Origin: Zooshikella harenae
GTDB lineage: Bacteria > Pseudomonadota > Gammaproteobacteria > Pseudomonadales > Zooshikellaceae
Direction of reading: 5' to 3'
Assembly (NCBI RefSeq): GCF_018837975.1
Contig: NZ_JAGSOY010000003.1
Location: 124,001-188,000, forward strand
Length of the DNA: 64,000 nucleotides
The first letter of the stretch is position 1. Each line of letters starts with the position of its first letter. This document shows, one piece after another, positions 17,988-26,597 of this stretch. A program made the translations under genes and the position numbers. The notes beneath the pieces are model-generated. The model saw only the letters and a program-made list of their open reading frames with translations, was not told where the DNA came from and ran no database searches.

Positions 17988-19910
17988 ATGTGTGGCATTG
18001 CAGGGATTTTTCATATTAAAGAGTCAGCAGGGGTGGTTGATCGCGCATTATTGACAGCGATGAATAATACCCAGTTTCACCGTGGGCCTGATGAAGGTGG
18101 CGTGCATATTGAGCCAGGTGTAGGCTTAGCACACCGCAGATTGTCTATCATCGATATTTCTACGGGGCAGCAGCCTTTATTTAACGATGATGGCTCAGTT
18201 GCAATTGTGTTTAATGGTGAAATTTATAATTTTCAGGATTTACGCCAAGAGCTTATTGCCAAAGGCTATCAGTTTAAAACCCATTCAGATACAGAAACCA
18301 TAGTGTATGCCTGGATTGAATGGGGAGAGGAATGTGTTAAGCATTTGCGTGGTATGTTTGCCTTTGCTATATGGGATCGAAACCGCCAACAATTATTTAT
18401 TGCCCGTGACCGATTAGGCATCAAACCCCTATTTTTTGCCACCCTGGCAACTGGGGAGTTTATGTTTGCCTCTGAGCTAAAAGTGTTGTTGGCCCACCCG
18501 CGCTTAAAACGAGATATTTATTTACCCGCTATCGAAGACTACTTTACCTTTGGTTATATTCCTGAGCCCAATACGATTTTTAAGGATGTTTTTAAGTTAT
18601 CACCTGGACATACTTTAACGCTGACACGTGGTATGGTTGAACCTGTAATCAAAGCCTATTGGGATGTACCTTTTACTCAGCACCCTGACTTTATTAAAGA
18701 AAATACTGAAGCACAGCTAGTTGAACAGCTCCGTCAAGCAATTGATGTTCGGATGGTATCAGAAGTGCCTTTGGGTGCTTTTTTATCGGGTGGAGTAGAC
18801 TCCAGTGCTGTAGTTGCGATGATGGCAGGGTTACAGAAAGACCCAGTCAATACGTGTTCTATAGCCTTTAATGAAGCTGATTTTAATGAGTCTGAATTTG
18901 CGAAAGAGGTGGCTCAGCAGTATCACACTAATCATTGGGAAAAAACGGTTGCCGTTGATGACTTTGAGTTACTTGACAAATTAGCACTACTTTATGATGA
19001 ACCCTATGCAGATAGTTCAGCTATGCCGACTTATCGTGTATGTGAGCTGGCTAAGCAACGGGTTACGGTGGTGCTCTCTGGCGATGGTGGTGATGAGGTT
19101 TTTGCAGGTTACCGACGCTATCGCTGGCACATGAATGAAGAGCGTGTCCGCAGTAGAATTCCACTGGGCTTTCGAAAGCCCGTATTTGGCTTACTTGGAG
19201 AGCTTTATCCAAAAGCCGACTGGGCCCCCAGAATTTTCCGGGCAAAGACAACATTCCAGTCACTAGCACGGACATCTGTTGAAGCCTACCTGCATTCAGT
19301 TTCCATTTTAAATGATCAGCAGCGTAATGACTTATTCAGTGATCAGTTTAAGCGTGATCTACAAGGTTATCACTCAATAGAAGTTTTTAAACGGCATGCT
19401 GCTAACTGTCAGACGGATGATCCACTGTCACTGATTCAGTATTTGGATATGAAAACCTATTTGGTGGGTGACATTTTGACCAAGGTTGATCGAGCCAGTA
19501 TGGCCCACTCTTTAGAGGTCCGAGTACCCTTTCTTGACCATAAATTAATTGAATGGTCTATGAATGTTCCTTCTGCTCAGAAGTTACATGGTCAAGAAGG
19601 TAAATATGTGCTGAAGAAGGCACTGGAACCACATCTTTCCAATAATATTTTGTATCGTGACAAAATGGGCTTTGCAGTCCCAGTGGCTAAATGGTTCCGA
19701 GGGCCACTCAAAGAGCGTCTTAAACAGTCAGTATTAAGTGAGCAAATGCTTGATAGTGGCTATTTTAATGCTGATTACTTACGTCAGCTGGTCACTCAGC
19801 ACCAAAGTGGCTTACGTGATCACAGTGCTGCATTATGGACATTATCAATGTTTGAAGCATTTCTACGTCAAGTGTTGTCTGCCGATAGTGCTGTTTCTCA
19901 GGTGGCTTAA
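17988..19910 (+). CDS. XrtA/PEP-CTERM system amidotransferase (asparagine synthetase family)
   Basis: 640 residues. The N-terminal class II glutaminase domain has the catalytic Cys2 (MCGIAGIF), the RLSIID strand and NGEIYNF, all intact. The synthetase domain has the ATP-binding PP-loop FLSGGVDSSAV near residue 266 and the SGDGGDEVFAGYRRY segment. This is the TIGR03108 type, always found beside xrtA. It should use glutamine and ATP to amidate a carboxyl group, probably a uronic acid or sugar-acid substituent of the polymer, though its substrate is unproven. A homologue lacking the glutaminase residues lies at 32.5-34.3 kb. Confidence 0.94.
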   Translation: MCGIAGIFHIKESAGVVDRALLTAMNNTQFHRGPDEGGVHIEPGVGLAHRRLSIIDISTGQQPLFNDDGSVAIVFNGEIYNFQDLRQELIAKGYQFKTHSDTETIVYAWIEWGEECVKHLRGMFAFAIWDRNRQQLFIARDRLGIKPLFFATLATGEFMFASELKVLLAHPRLKRDIYLPAIEDYFTFGYIPEPNTIFKDVFKLSPGHTLTLTRGMVEPVIKAYWDVPFTQHPDFIKENTEAQLVEQLRQAIDVRMVSEVPLGAFLSGGVDSSAVVAMMAGLQKDPVNTCSIAFNEADFNESEFAKEVAQQYHTNHWEKTVAVDDFELLDKLALLYDEPYADSSAMPTYRVCELAKQRVTVVLSGDGGDEVFAGYRRYRWHMNEERVRSRIPLGFRKPVFGLLGELYPKADWAPRIFRAKTTFQSLARTSVEAYLHSVSILNDQQRNDLFSDQFKRDLQGYHSIEVFKRHAANCQTDDPLSLIQYLDMKTYLVGDILTKVDRASMAHSLEVRVPFLDHKLIEWSMNVPSAQKLHGQEGKYVLKKALEPHLSNNILYRDKMGFAVPVAKWFRGPLKERLKQSVLSEQMLDSGYFNADYLRQLVTQHQSGLRDHSAALWTLSMFEAFLRQVLSADSAVSQVA

Positions 19911-19913
19911 TGT

Positions 19914-21146
19914 ATGAAAGTGTTACATATTCTGGATCATTCTATTCCACTACACAGTGGTTACACATTTCGTACTCGCGCTATTTTGCAGCAACAGCAG
20001 AAACTAGGCTGGCAAACTTATCAGCTCACTGGTCCTAAGCAAGGTGTTACCCAGCAGTTATGTGAGACGGTTGATGACTTGGTATTTTATCGCACGTCAC
20101 CTTTGCCTCATTGGCTGCAAGCAATACCCGTTGTTAATCAGCTGGCGATAATTCCAGTGTTGGCAAAACGTATTGTGCAAGTAGCCAGAGAAATTAAACC
20201 CGATTTAATTCATGCACACTCGCCAGCACTCAATGGTATGGCGGCCTCTTTGGCTGCTAACAAGTTAAAACTCCCTTTGGTTTATGAAGTACGGGCATTT
20301 TGGGAGGATGCGGCAGTTGACCATGGTACGGCGCAGCAAGGCGATCTTCGCTACCGATTGACCCGTAAGCTGGAAACCATGGTACTGAAGCGTGCTCATG
20401 CTATTACCACAATTTGTGAAGGGCTTAAGTCAGAGATGTTAACCCGTGATGCATCAATTCAGGATGTTACGGTGATTCCAAATGCGGTTGATATTGAGCG
20501 TTTCCAGCCTCAGGACCAAAAGGATGCAGAGTTAGTTACTTCGCTTGGTTTAGAAGGGCGATTTGTTATTGGTTTTATTGGCTCTTTTTACGCTTATGAG
20601 GGGCTAGACTTACTCATTGAAGCGATGCCTGGGCTCCTAGAAAAAATCCCCAATGCATGTTTGCTGCTGATTGGTGGTGGGCCTGAAAATGAGCGGTTGC
20701 AACGTTTAGCTAAACAAAGCACTGCAGCAGAACGGATTATTATGACAGGGCGAGTACCTCATGATGAGGTACACCGTTACTACAGTGTTGTCGATATTTT
20801 AGCCTATCCTCGTAAGCCAATGCGGTTGACAGATTTGGTTACACCGTTAAAACCGTTAGAAGCAATGGCGCAACATAAGCTTGTTGTCGCATCTGATGTT
20901 GGTGGTCATAAGGAGCTTATTCAACATTGTGAAAATGGTTTGCTGTTTAGGCAGGGAGATGTGTCTAACTTAATTGTTCAGATTGAACAACTCGCAAAGG
21001 ATAAAAAACTCCAGCAACAGCTGTTGCATAGTGGACGTGAGTATGTGGAGCATGAGCGTAACTGGAAAAATAGCGTTAGCCGCTATCAGGATGTTTATCA
21101 GCGAGCGATTGCCAAAGCGTCTAGCCGAGGTGCAACAGTAAGTTAA
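19914..21146 (+). CDS. GT4 glycosyltransferase, exosortase A-associated (TIGR04063 type)
   Basis: 410 residues. It begins MKVLHILDHSIPLHSGYTFRTRAIL, the signature start of TIGR04063 transferases. The donor-binding half contains IGFIGSFYAYEGLDLLIEAMP, IGGGPENERLQ and LVTPLKPLEAMAQHKLVVASDVGGHKELI. It lies 3 bases after the amidotransferase stop and 3 bases before the next transferase, so expression is coupled. It should add a sugar to the lipid-linked unit; specificity is unknown. Confidence 0.92.
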   Translation: MKVLHILDHSIPLHSGYTFRTRAILQQQQKLGWQTYQLTGPKQGVTQQLCETVDDLVFYRTSPLPHWLQAIPVVNQLAIIPVLAKRIVQVAREIKPDLIHAHSPALNGMAASLAANKLKLPLVYEVRAFWEDAAVDHGTAQQGDLRYRLTRKLETMVLKRAHAITTICEGLKSEMLTRDASIQDVTVIPNAVDIERFQPQDQKDAELVTSLGLEGRFVIGFIGSFYAYEGLDLLIEAMPGLLEKIPNACLLLIGGGPENERLQRLAKQSTAAERIIMTGRVPHDEVHRYYSVVDILAYPRKPMRLTDLVTPLKPLEAMAQHKLVVASDVGGHKELIQHCENGLLFRQGDVSNLIVQIEQLAKDKKLQQQLLHSGREYVEHERNWKNSVSRYQDVYQRAIAKASSRGATVS

Positions 21147-21149
21147 ACC

Positions 21150-22346
21150 ATGAATATTTTGGTCTTTTCTACGTTATACCCTAACTGTATTCAATACCGT
21201 CATGGTATTTTTGTCGCTGCGCGAATGCGTAAGTTTGCCGAATTAACAGCGCATAAAGTAACAGTCGTAGCGCCTGTTCCATGGTTTCCTTCCAGTAATC
21301 CGCGCTTTGGTCGTTATAGTGAGTTCAACCAGGTACCAGCGGAAGAAGAAGTTAATGGTATTAAGGTTTATCATCCTCGTTACCCAGTGTTGCCAAAAGT
21401 GGGCATGAGTATCGCCCCAAAACTGATGTATTGGTGTTTGCGAAAGTTTATGGCGAACCTCCTAAAAGAGCAGCCATTTGATTTAATTGATGCACACTAT
21501 TTTTACCCTGATGGCGTTGCTGCCGTTGAGCTTGGCCGATATTTAAATCGACCTGTTGTTGTGTCAGCACGTGGTCAGGATATTAGTTTGATTCCAAACT
21601 ATACATTGCCTCGTTATCAAATCGTGCGAGCAGCGAATCAAGCCAGTCAACTGGTCAGTGTTGCCAAGCCCTTGAAACGCCGTATGGAAGAAATGGGTAT
21701 TACAACACCTATACACTTGCTGCAAAATGGTGTTGATCTAGCGTTGTTTAAACCCGCCGCTGACCGAGAACGTTTACGTCAAGCCTTAGGACTAAATGGC
21801 TTAACCCTGCTATCCGTTGGCAACACTATAGAACTAAAAGGACACCATTTAGTGATTGAGGCTTTAACTAAACTGCCTGAAGCTCAATTAGTTGTGATTG
21901 GTGAAGGGAGTGAGCGCATAAAATATCAGCAGTTAGCTGAACAGCTAGGCGTTGCTGATAGAGTAGCGTTTACTGGAAATATTCAACAGGGAGACTTGGT
22001 ACAATACTATAATGCTGCTGATGTATTGGTTTTAGCATCTCGTCGAGAAGGTTGTCCTAATGTTGTGCTGGAAGCCATGGCCTGTGGAACGCCTGTTATT
22101 GCGACAGCGGTAGGAGCTGTTCCAGATTTAATTGAACCACATGTGTCGGGTTATCTCTTACCTGAAAGGTCAGTAAAGAGTATTGTGACAATGGTTAAGC
22201 AGTGGCAGCAAAGTCCATTGGGTCGTGAGCAGGTCCGTAAACACACTGAGCAATTTGGTTGGGAAACCATTATTCAGTCGCTAGAGCAAGTTTTTTTAAA
22301 TGTGTTAACGACATATTCTCATGAGTCAATTATTGATATTCAATAA
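21150..22346 (+). CDS. GT4 glycosyltransferase (TuaC-like)
   Basis: 398 residues, last gene of the core operon. The opening MNILVFSTLYPNCIQYRHGIFVAARMRKF and DAHYFYPDGVAAVELGRYLNRPVVVSARGQDI resemble TuaC-like family 4 transferases. The donor site includes LLSVGNTIELKGHHLVIEAL, VVIGEGSERIKYQ and VLASRREGCPNVVLEAMACGTPVIATAVGAVPDLI, with the E-x7-E pattern intact. It ends 5 bases short of the convergent cbpM gene, with no room for a classical terminator between them. Confidence 0.92.
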   Translation: MNILVFSTLYPNCIQYRHGIFVAARMRKFAELTAHKVTVVAPVPWFPSSNPRFGRYSEFNQVPAEEEVNGIKVYHPRYPVLPKVGMSIAPKLMYWCLRKFMANLLKEQPFDLIDAHYFYPDGVAAVELGRYLNRPVVVSARGQDISLIPNYTLPRYQIVRAANQASQLVSVAKPLKRRMEEMGITTPIHLLQNGVDLALFKPAADRERLRQALGLNGLTLLSVGNTIELKGHHLVIEALTKLPEAQLVVIGEGSERIKYQQLAEQLGVADRVAFTGNIQQGDLVQYYNAADVLVLASRREGCPNVVLEAMACGTPVIATAVGAVPDLIEPHVSGYLLPERSVKSIVTMVKQWQQSPLGREQVRKHTEQFGWETIIQSLEQVFLNVLTTYSHESIIDIQ

Positions 22347-22351
22347 CAGCA

Positions 22352-22702
22352 CTACTCTTGTTGCATTGTTTTAATAAAATGCTGCAGTTGATTTATATCC
22401 TGGCGTAGGGTGTTAACCTCATCTAATAAATCCAGAGCAAAGGCCAGTCCTGATAGGTTGAGTGAAAGATCGCGTTTTAAACGTAGCGCTTTTTGTAGGC
22501 GTAATAAATCACTTGCTATAAATAACCATTGTTCGGGTACTTTATAGTCATTATGAGGCTCGACAATGCCATAGCTTACCATGGCAATAATCAGCGCCTG
22601 ATCCACGCCACACCGTTCACATATTTCGATAAGATCAAAGCGTGGAGATGCGTCAATAACTTCTACATCAGAAATGGTGATAGGGGGATGATGTGGACTC
22701 AT
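22352..22702 (-). CDS. cbpM: Chaperone modulator CbpM
   Basis: 116 residues, close to the length of E. coli CbpM (101). It is a small MerR-like HTH-fold protein (IEICERCGVDQALIIAMVSYGIVEPHN) with a C-terminal coiled segment (LLDEVNTLRQDINQLQHFIKTMQ). CbpM binds the J-domain of CbpA and blocks its work with DnaK. The ATG directly follows the cbpA stop codon, and its GGAG Shine-Dalgarno sits in the last codons of cbpA, so the pair is coupled. It converges on the last glycosyltransferase with a 5-base gap. Confidence 0.88.
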   Translation of the reverse strand: MSPHHPPITISDVEVIDASPRFDLIEICERCGVDQALIIAMVSYGIVEPHNDYKVPEQWLFIASDLLRLQKALRLKRDLSLNLSGLAFALDLLDEVNTLRQDINQLQHFIKTMQQE

Positions 22703-23662
22703 TTAAACTCCTAGTTTTTGTCGTGGGTTAAAGTGTGACTCTTCCTGTGCAAGTTGTTGATAAAGGGCTTTGGCTTTGTCGCTGTGATGTGCTGGCTGAG
22801 CTAATTGTAAAATCGCATATTGATTTCCAGGTGGTGTGCCAGGTAAACCTCGTTCTTTTAATCTAAACCGCTGCCCAGATTGAGCACCAGCAGGAATTAT
22901 AAGTGAAACTTTGCCGCCTAATGTTGGAATGGTTATAGCGCTACCCAGTGCAGCTTCCCAGGGGGTGACTGGCACACTCAGAAAAATATCCTTGCCCTCA
23001 GCATGAAATAATGGGTGGGGAGCAAGCTCTATTTCCAAGAACAGGTCACCGTTTGGACCGCCACCAATACCAGGAGCCCCTTGCCCTTTGAGGCGTATGT
23101 GTTGGCCTTGAGTAACGCCTGCCGGAATTTTAACATTTAATGTTTTTGTACGATGTGTAATGAGTCCTTGATTGTCTGCTTCTGGAACTTGAAACTGCAA
23201 AGTACGCAGACATCCTTTATAGGCTTCCTCTAAAAATAATCCGATACGGTGATGGACATCATCTCCGCGCATTTTAATGGTTTGTTGAAAGCCTTGTGAA
23301 GAATAGTGCCTTCGAGCGCTGCCTTGTTGGCCGAAAATGGCTTCAAAAAAGTCACTGAACTGACTGTCACCATTAAATGTTTCATGGAAGTGACTGGCAG
23401 ACTGCCAATTTGGTGGAGGTTGAAATGAACCATCACGTCCTCTGGCACCTAGTTGTTTTAGTTGATCATATTCTGCGCGTTTTCCCGGATCTTTTAACAC
23501 TTCATAAGCTTCACCAACTTCTTTGAAGCGGTTTTCTGCATTGTCTTCTTTACTCACATCTGGATGATATTTTCGAGCTAACTTTCGATAGGCTTTTTTT
23601 ATTTCATCGGTCGTTGCATTGTCTTTAATACCGAGGATTTTATAGTAATCTTTGAACTCCAT
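22703..23662 (-). CDS. cbpA: DnaJ-class curved-DNA-binding co-chaperone CbpA
   Basis: 319 residues (E. coli CbpA 306). The N-terminal J-domain (residues 5-70) has the HPD motif (KYHPDVSK). A Gly/Phe-poor linker follows, and then two C-terminal beta domains ([22 protein letters not shown] and [22 protein letters not shown]). No Cys-rich zinc finger is present, which separates it from DnaJ. It stimulates DnaK and binds curved DNA in stationary phase. It sits inside a polysaccharide region with which it has no known link; the insertion may simply reflect local rearrangement. Confidence 0.93.
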   Translation of the reverse strand: MEFKDYYKILGIKDNATTDEIKKAYRKLARKYHPDVSKEDNAENRFKEVGEAYEVLKDPGKRAEYDQLKQLGARGRDGSFQPPPNWQSASHFHETFNGDSQFSDFFEAIFGQQGSARRHYSSQGFQQTIKMRGDDVHHRIGLFLEEAYKGCLRTLQFQVPEADNQGLITHRTKTLNVKIPAGVTQGQHIRLKGQGAPGIGGGPNGDLFLEIELAPHPLFHAEGKDIFLSVPVTPWEAALGSAITIPTLGGKVSLIIPAGAQSGQRFRLKERGLPGTPPGNQYAILQLAQPAHHSDKAKALYQQLAQEESHFNPRQKLGV

Positions 23663-23713
23663 GGCTATTGCCTATGCCTAACAGTATTTGAATGGATCCT
23701 AAAAGTTTTTATC

Positions 23714-23764
23714 CGAAGCAGTAAACCAATACAATAGTCCTACCTCGTATTGGTTTGTGCTTCG
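23714..23764. repeat. Long imperfect hairpin between deacetylase and cbpA
   Basis: The arms CGAAGCA-GT-AAACCAATAC and GTATTGGTTT-G-TGCTTCG pair over 17 bases with one small internal mismatch (GT against C) and a 14-base loop. The flanks are a T-run on the left and an A-run on the right in plus orientation, which is the reverse of a bidirectional terminator, so the pairing may extend further instead. It may separate transcription of the deacetylase operon from cbpA, or be a regulatory or mobile repeat. Confidence 0.5.
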
Positions 23765-23790
23765 TTAAAAAAGTATCATTATGTCTTTTA

Positions 23791-24876
23791 TTACTTAGCG
23801 CGCCTTGCATGCAAAGAGTCCTCTGTGTGACGGACTTGCTTAATATAGTGCTTTATTTTGATGACAAAGCGTTTGAAATAACGATATAACTCACCAAAGC
23901 CATAAAGTTCTGCTTCAAACTCAACCTGACTAATGTATTCGCCATCTAATATTCTTTTTAATGCCATGAGTGAGGTATCAGGCCGATTAAGCCCAGCTTC
24001 ACAAGTGGTTGCCGATTGGACATTTGTCGCTCGTAACCAGGGCCAATGCTGTTTATGCCAAAAGCCGCTGGGATAACAAAAATGGTCGTAGGTTTTTGGT
24101 AAGAGCTGCTCTAGAGCATAACGGTTTTCTAGAATTTCCCGGGTAGTGAGCTGTTGATCAATGGGTAACTGATGACGGTGAGTATGAAGCTGAATATCAA
24201 TGTTTGGTGAAAAGCTGGATTGAATTTGTTGGTCATTCATTACTGTAAACAGCTTTTCTCGTGCAATAGTTTCATAATCGACTGCTAATGCTTTAGCTAT
24301 TTTTTGTGCGAGCTGTTCTCGGTCTTGTTGTGATAAATGGTCTTCCCCTAGCTCAATAAGGGCCCACATCAGTTGCTGTCTATCGAGGTGTTCTGCATGA
24401 GTAAGTTGCTGAGTATAGGGCTCTAACTCTGATAGAGAAGGGGTACGATTTCCAGCTTGCCAAAACATATACTGGACGGCGAGTGAAAAAATAGGTGTTT
24501 GTTTTTGCTGGTAATAGGTTGTGAGGTAAATGGTGGCTGGCATATTGAATTGATTAAGTATGGGAATACCCACATCCGCCACGCTATGAAAGCCATCATC
24601 AATAGTAATGACCGCATTGTAACCATGCAATTTATTACGCTTTAACAGGTCAACACCTGTATTCAAAGGTAATACGTTATAACCGGCTTTTCGCAGTGAG
24701 GTGAGCCGTTTTTGAAATGTTTCTGCTTTAATAAATAGCTTAGGAAATGCCTGACTCTCGTCTTTTAATTCGTAGGCATGATAACAAAGTATTAATAGCT
24801 TATTACGATTTAGAGGCTTTAATAGTTTAAAAACGCCGAATCCCCTGATGACACGTAACAGGAAGACTTTAAACAT
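23791..24876 (-). CDS. Polysaccharide deacetylase family protein
   Basis: 361 residues from the ATG at 24876, which lies 7 bases after the stop of the upstream gene; a longer frame reaching 24993 would overlap that gene by about 110 bases and gives an unlikely N-terminus. The NodB fold is visible: a LILCYHAYEL strand, the metal-binding segment AVITIDDGFHSVADVGIPILNQFNMPATIYL, and a histidine motif LHTHRHQLP. It is the membrane/GT-associated kind seen in exopolysaccharide loci and not the XrtA-type deacetylase at 12 kb. It is the last gene of a minus-strand operon with an acyltransferase and a flippase, so it probably modifies the same polymer. Confidence 0.85.
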   Translation of the reverse strand: MFKVFLLRVIRGFGVFKLLKPLNRNKLLILCYHAYELKDESQAFPKLFIKAETFQKRLTSLRKAGYNVLPLNTGVDLLKRNKLHGYNAVITIDDGFHSVADVGIPILNQFNMPATIYLTTYYQQKQTPIFSLAVQYMFWQAGNRTPSLSELEPYTQQLTHAEHLDRQQLMWALIELGEDHLSQQDREQLAQKIAKALAVDYETIAREKLFTVMNDQQIQSSFSPNIDIQLHTHRHQLPIDQQLTTREILENRYALEQLLPKTYDHFCYPSGFWHKQHWPWLRATNVQSATTCEAGLNRPDTSLMALKRILDGEYISQVEFEAELYGFGELYRYFKRFVIKIKHYIKQVRHTEDSLHARRAK

Positions 24877-24883
24877 AATTGTG

Positions 24884-26584
24884 TTACACCGGTTGTGAAT
24901 GGTAAATGCTCGGTAAACGGTTAATTTTTTCTTCTTTATTAAAACGACGGTGATAATACAGTGAGCCAATATACTCAAATCCGTATTTTTCAATCACATG
25001 TCGAGAAACATTATTCGTTGCGGTAACAACAATGAATAATTGTTTAGCATGATGAATAGAGAATGCATCGTGAATTCGTTGTTGCATACTTAATTGGTGT
25101 AGCCCTTGTCCTCGAGCCGGAGGATGAGTGTAAGAGTCATACAGCACAGCTGATTGAGGAGGGAAAAACATTCCCTGCTGTACTTCATTGAAAAAGGCTT
25201 GTTTAGCATTCGGAATTAACCAGGCATAAGACAGTAAAGTAGATTGATCAGCATACGTATAAGGAATTTCTCCTTGCTCTATGCGTTGTAAGGCCTCTCT
25301 TGTAAAGCGATAGCGATCTTGCCAGCTATAGCAAGGCACATATTTTAATAAGTCATCAAGGTCGTTTGTTTTAAAAGGTGCTTCAGTCAGTTCCGCCCCA
25401 GTATCTTCTGTTAATTGATAAATACGAAGCTCAGTATCTTGCAGCAAATGCTGTTTGACTTTTGTAATGATGGCTGGCGATGCAGCACGGCGAATTTTAT
25501 TGATCGTTTCCTTTGCCTGGTTAGGTGTAATGTTGAAGCGCGCAAGTCCTTGTTTTACGTGCCCTAGGCCTTTATCTAGATAGGCGGCAATCTGTTTGTC
25601 TCGCTGGTTTCGATAACGGTAGAGTTCATAAACAGTATCGAAAGTGTTTGCAAAGCGGTTTTTCCAAGGGTCTCCACCTGGTGTTAAATCAAAGCAGGTG
25701 ATGCCTTCTTGTGCTAACAATTCACATAGCATTAGTAAGTGAATTTTGCCTGGAGAGTGTGTGCTGTAAAATGGGGAATAACAAAAAATTGCCAAATGAA
25801 CTTTTTTATTGTGAATAAAGCCCAGATGTGCTGCAACTAATTCATTGTTAATCCACAGTCCAGTCAAGTGTAATAAGTGGTTGTGTTGTTGGCAAAGCGT
25901 TTGGTGAAAGTCATGTTTGGCATGGTCGTCAAAAAAAGGAAAGCTTTGGTTAGCAGCACCTTGACGAAAGTCATATAAGGGGATCATTTGTTTAAGTAAA
26001 GCGATTTGTTCTTCTGGTGCTGTTACTCGAGCAAAATGTAAATCACCTTGTCTTTTCAGGCGATTTATACGACTTTTGTTGCTTTTCTTTTTTAACGATT
26101 GGGCAATGGTTGTCGGGTCTAATGAATTTAATGGTCGCTGGTGTGATGTAAGCTGTATGCGATTTTTATCTGCAATATGCTGAAGCTGATCGGTCACTAG
26201 CTCAGCAGGCAAATATTTAAGGTGTAAAGCATGCTCAGCATAATGGTGATCGAGCAAATCCAATAATTTTTGAAAAAAATCTGTAGCACATTGTTCTTGG
26301 CAAAGCCAGCCTTGGTATTCTGCTTGATGGCTACCCGCCGCCACAATGTGTTGGTTACTGATAGCAAGACAGATAATTGCTTGTAATTGATCATGCTCAC
26401 GATGATAAACAATGAGTGGCGTATAGCTATGGGTATAGTGCTTGTACCATGGTTTTATATATTCGGGTGCTTGATAAGGTGTCGCATAGTCATTGAGCGC
26501 GTAAAGATTTTGCCACTGCTGGAAAAATTCTGGGTCATTGATAAGCTGCCAGGCATGTTGAGCCGATGCGTGTTTAAGATCCAT
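24884..26584 (-). CDS. Two-domain acyltransferase: CelD/BioF2-like plus C-terminal GNAT
   Basis: 566 residues. The N-terminal ~330 residues carry the CelD/BcsL-type (Acetyltransf_6) fold, with KSNKSRINRLKRQGDLHFARV, LWINNELVAAHLGFIHNKKVHLAIFCYSPFYS and FDLTPGGDPWKNRFAN. Residues about 395-560 form a separate GNAT domain with the acetyl-CoA loop PARGQGLHQLSM and the closing motif NNVSRHVIEKYGFEYIGSLYYHRRF. Both halves look intact. It is probably a cytoplasmic enzyme adding acyl groups to nucleotide sugars or lipid-linked intermediates; substrates are unknown. It sits 13 bases after the flippase gene and 7 before the deacetylase. Confidence 0.8.
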   Translation of the reverse strand: MDLKHASAQHAWQLINDPEFFQQWQNLYALNDYATPYQAPEYIKPWYKHYTHSYTPLIVYHREHDQLQAIICLAISNQHIVAAGSHQAEYQGWLCQEQCATDFFQKLLDLLDHHYAEHALHLKYLPAELVTDQLQHIADKNRIQLTSHQRPLNSLDPTTIAQSLKKKSNKSRINRLKRQGDLHFARVTAPEEQIALLKQMIPLYDFRQGAANQSFPFFDDHAKHDFHQTLCQQHNHLLHLTGLWINNELVAAHLGFIHNKKVHLAIFCYSPFYSTHSPGKIHLLMLCELLAQEGITCFDLTPGGDPWKNRFANTFDTVYELYRYRNQRDKQIAAYLDKGLGHVKQGLARFNITPNQAKETINKIRRAASPAIITKVKQHLLQDTELRIYQLTEDTGAELTEAPFKTNDLDDLLKYVPCYSWQDRYRFTREALQRIEQGEIPYTYADQSTLLSYAWLIPNAKQAFFNEVQQGMFFPPQSAVLYDSYTHPPARGQGLHQLSMQQRIHDAFSIHHAKQLFIVVTATNNVSRHVIEKYGFEYIGSLYYHRRFNKEEKINRLPSIYHSQPV

Positions 26585-26597
26585 GTCAGGTCCATTG

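Noticed and set aside
24877-24993. Longer start for the 23.8-24.9 kb deacetylase
   Set aside because: It would overlap the upstream acyltransferase by about 110 bases with a non-family N-terminus; the ATG at 24876 is 7 bases after that gene's stop and begins the family fold.
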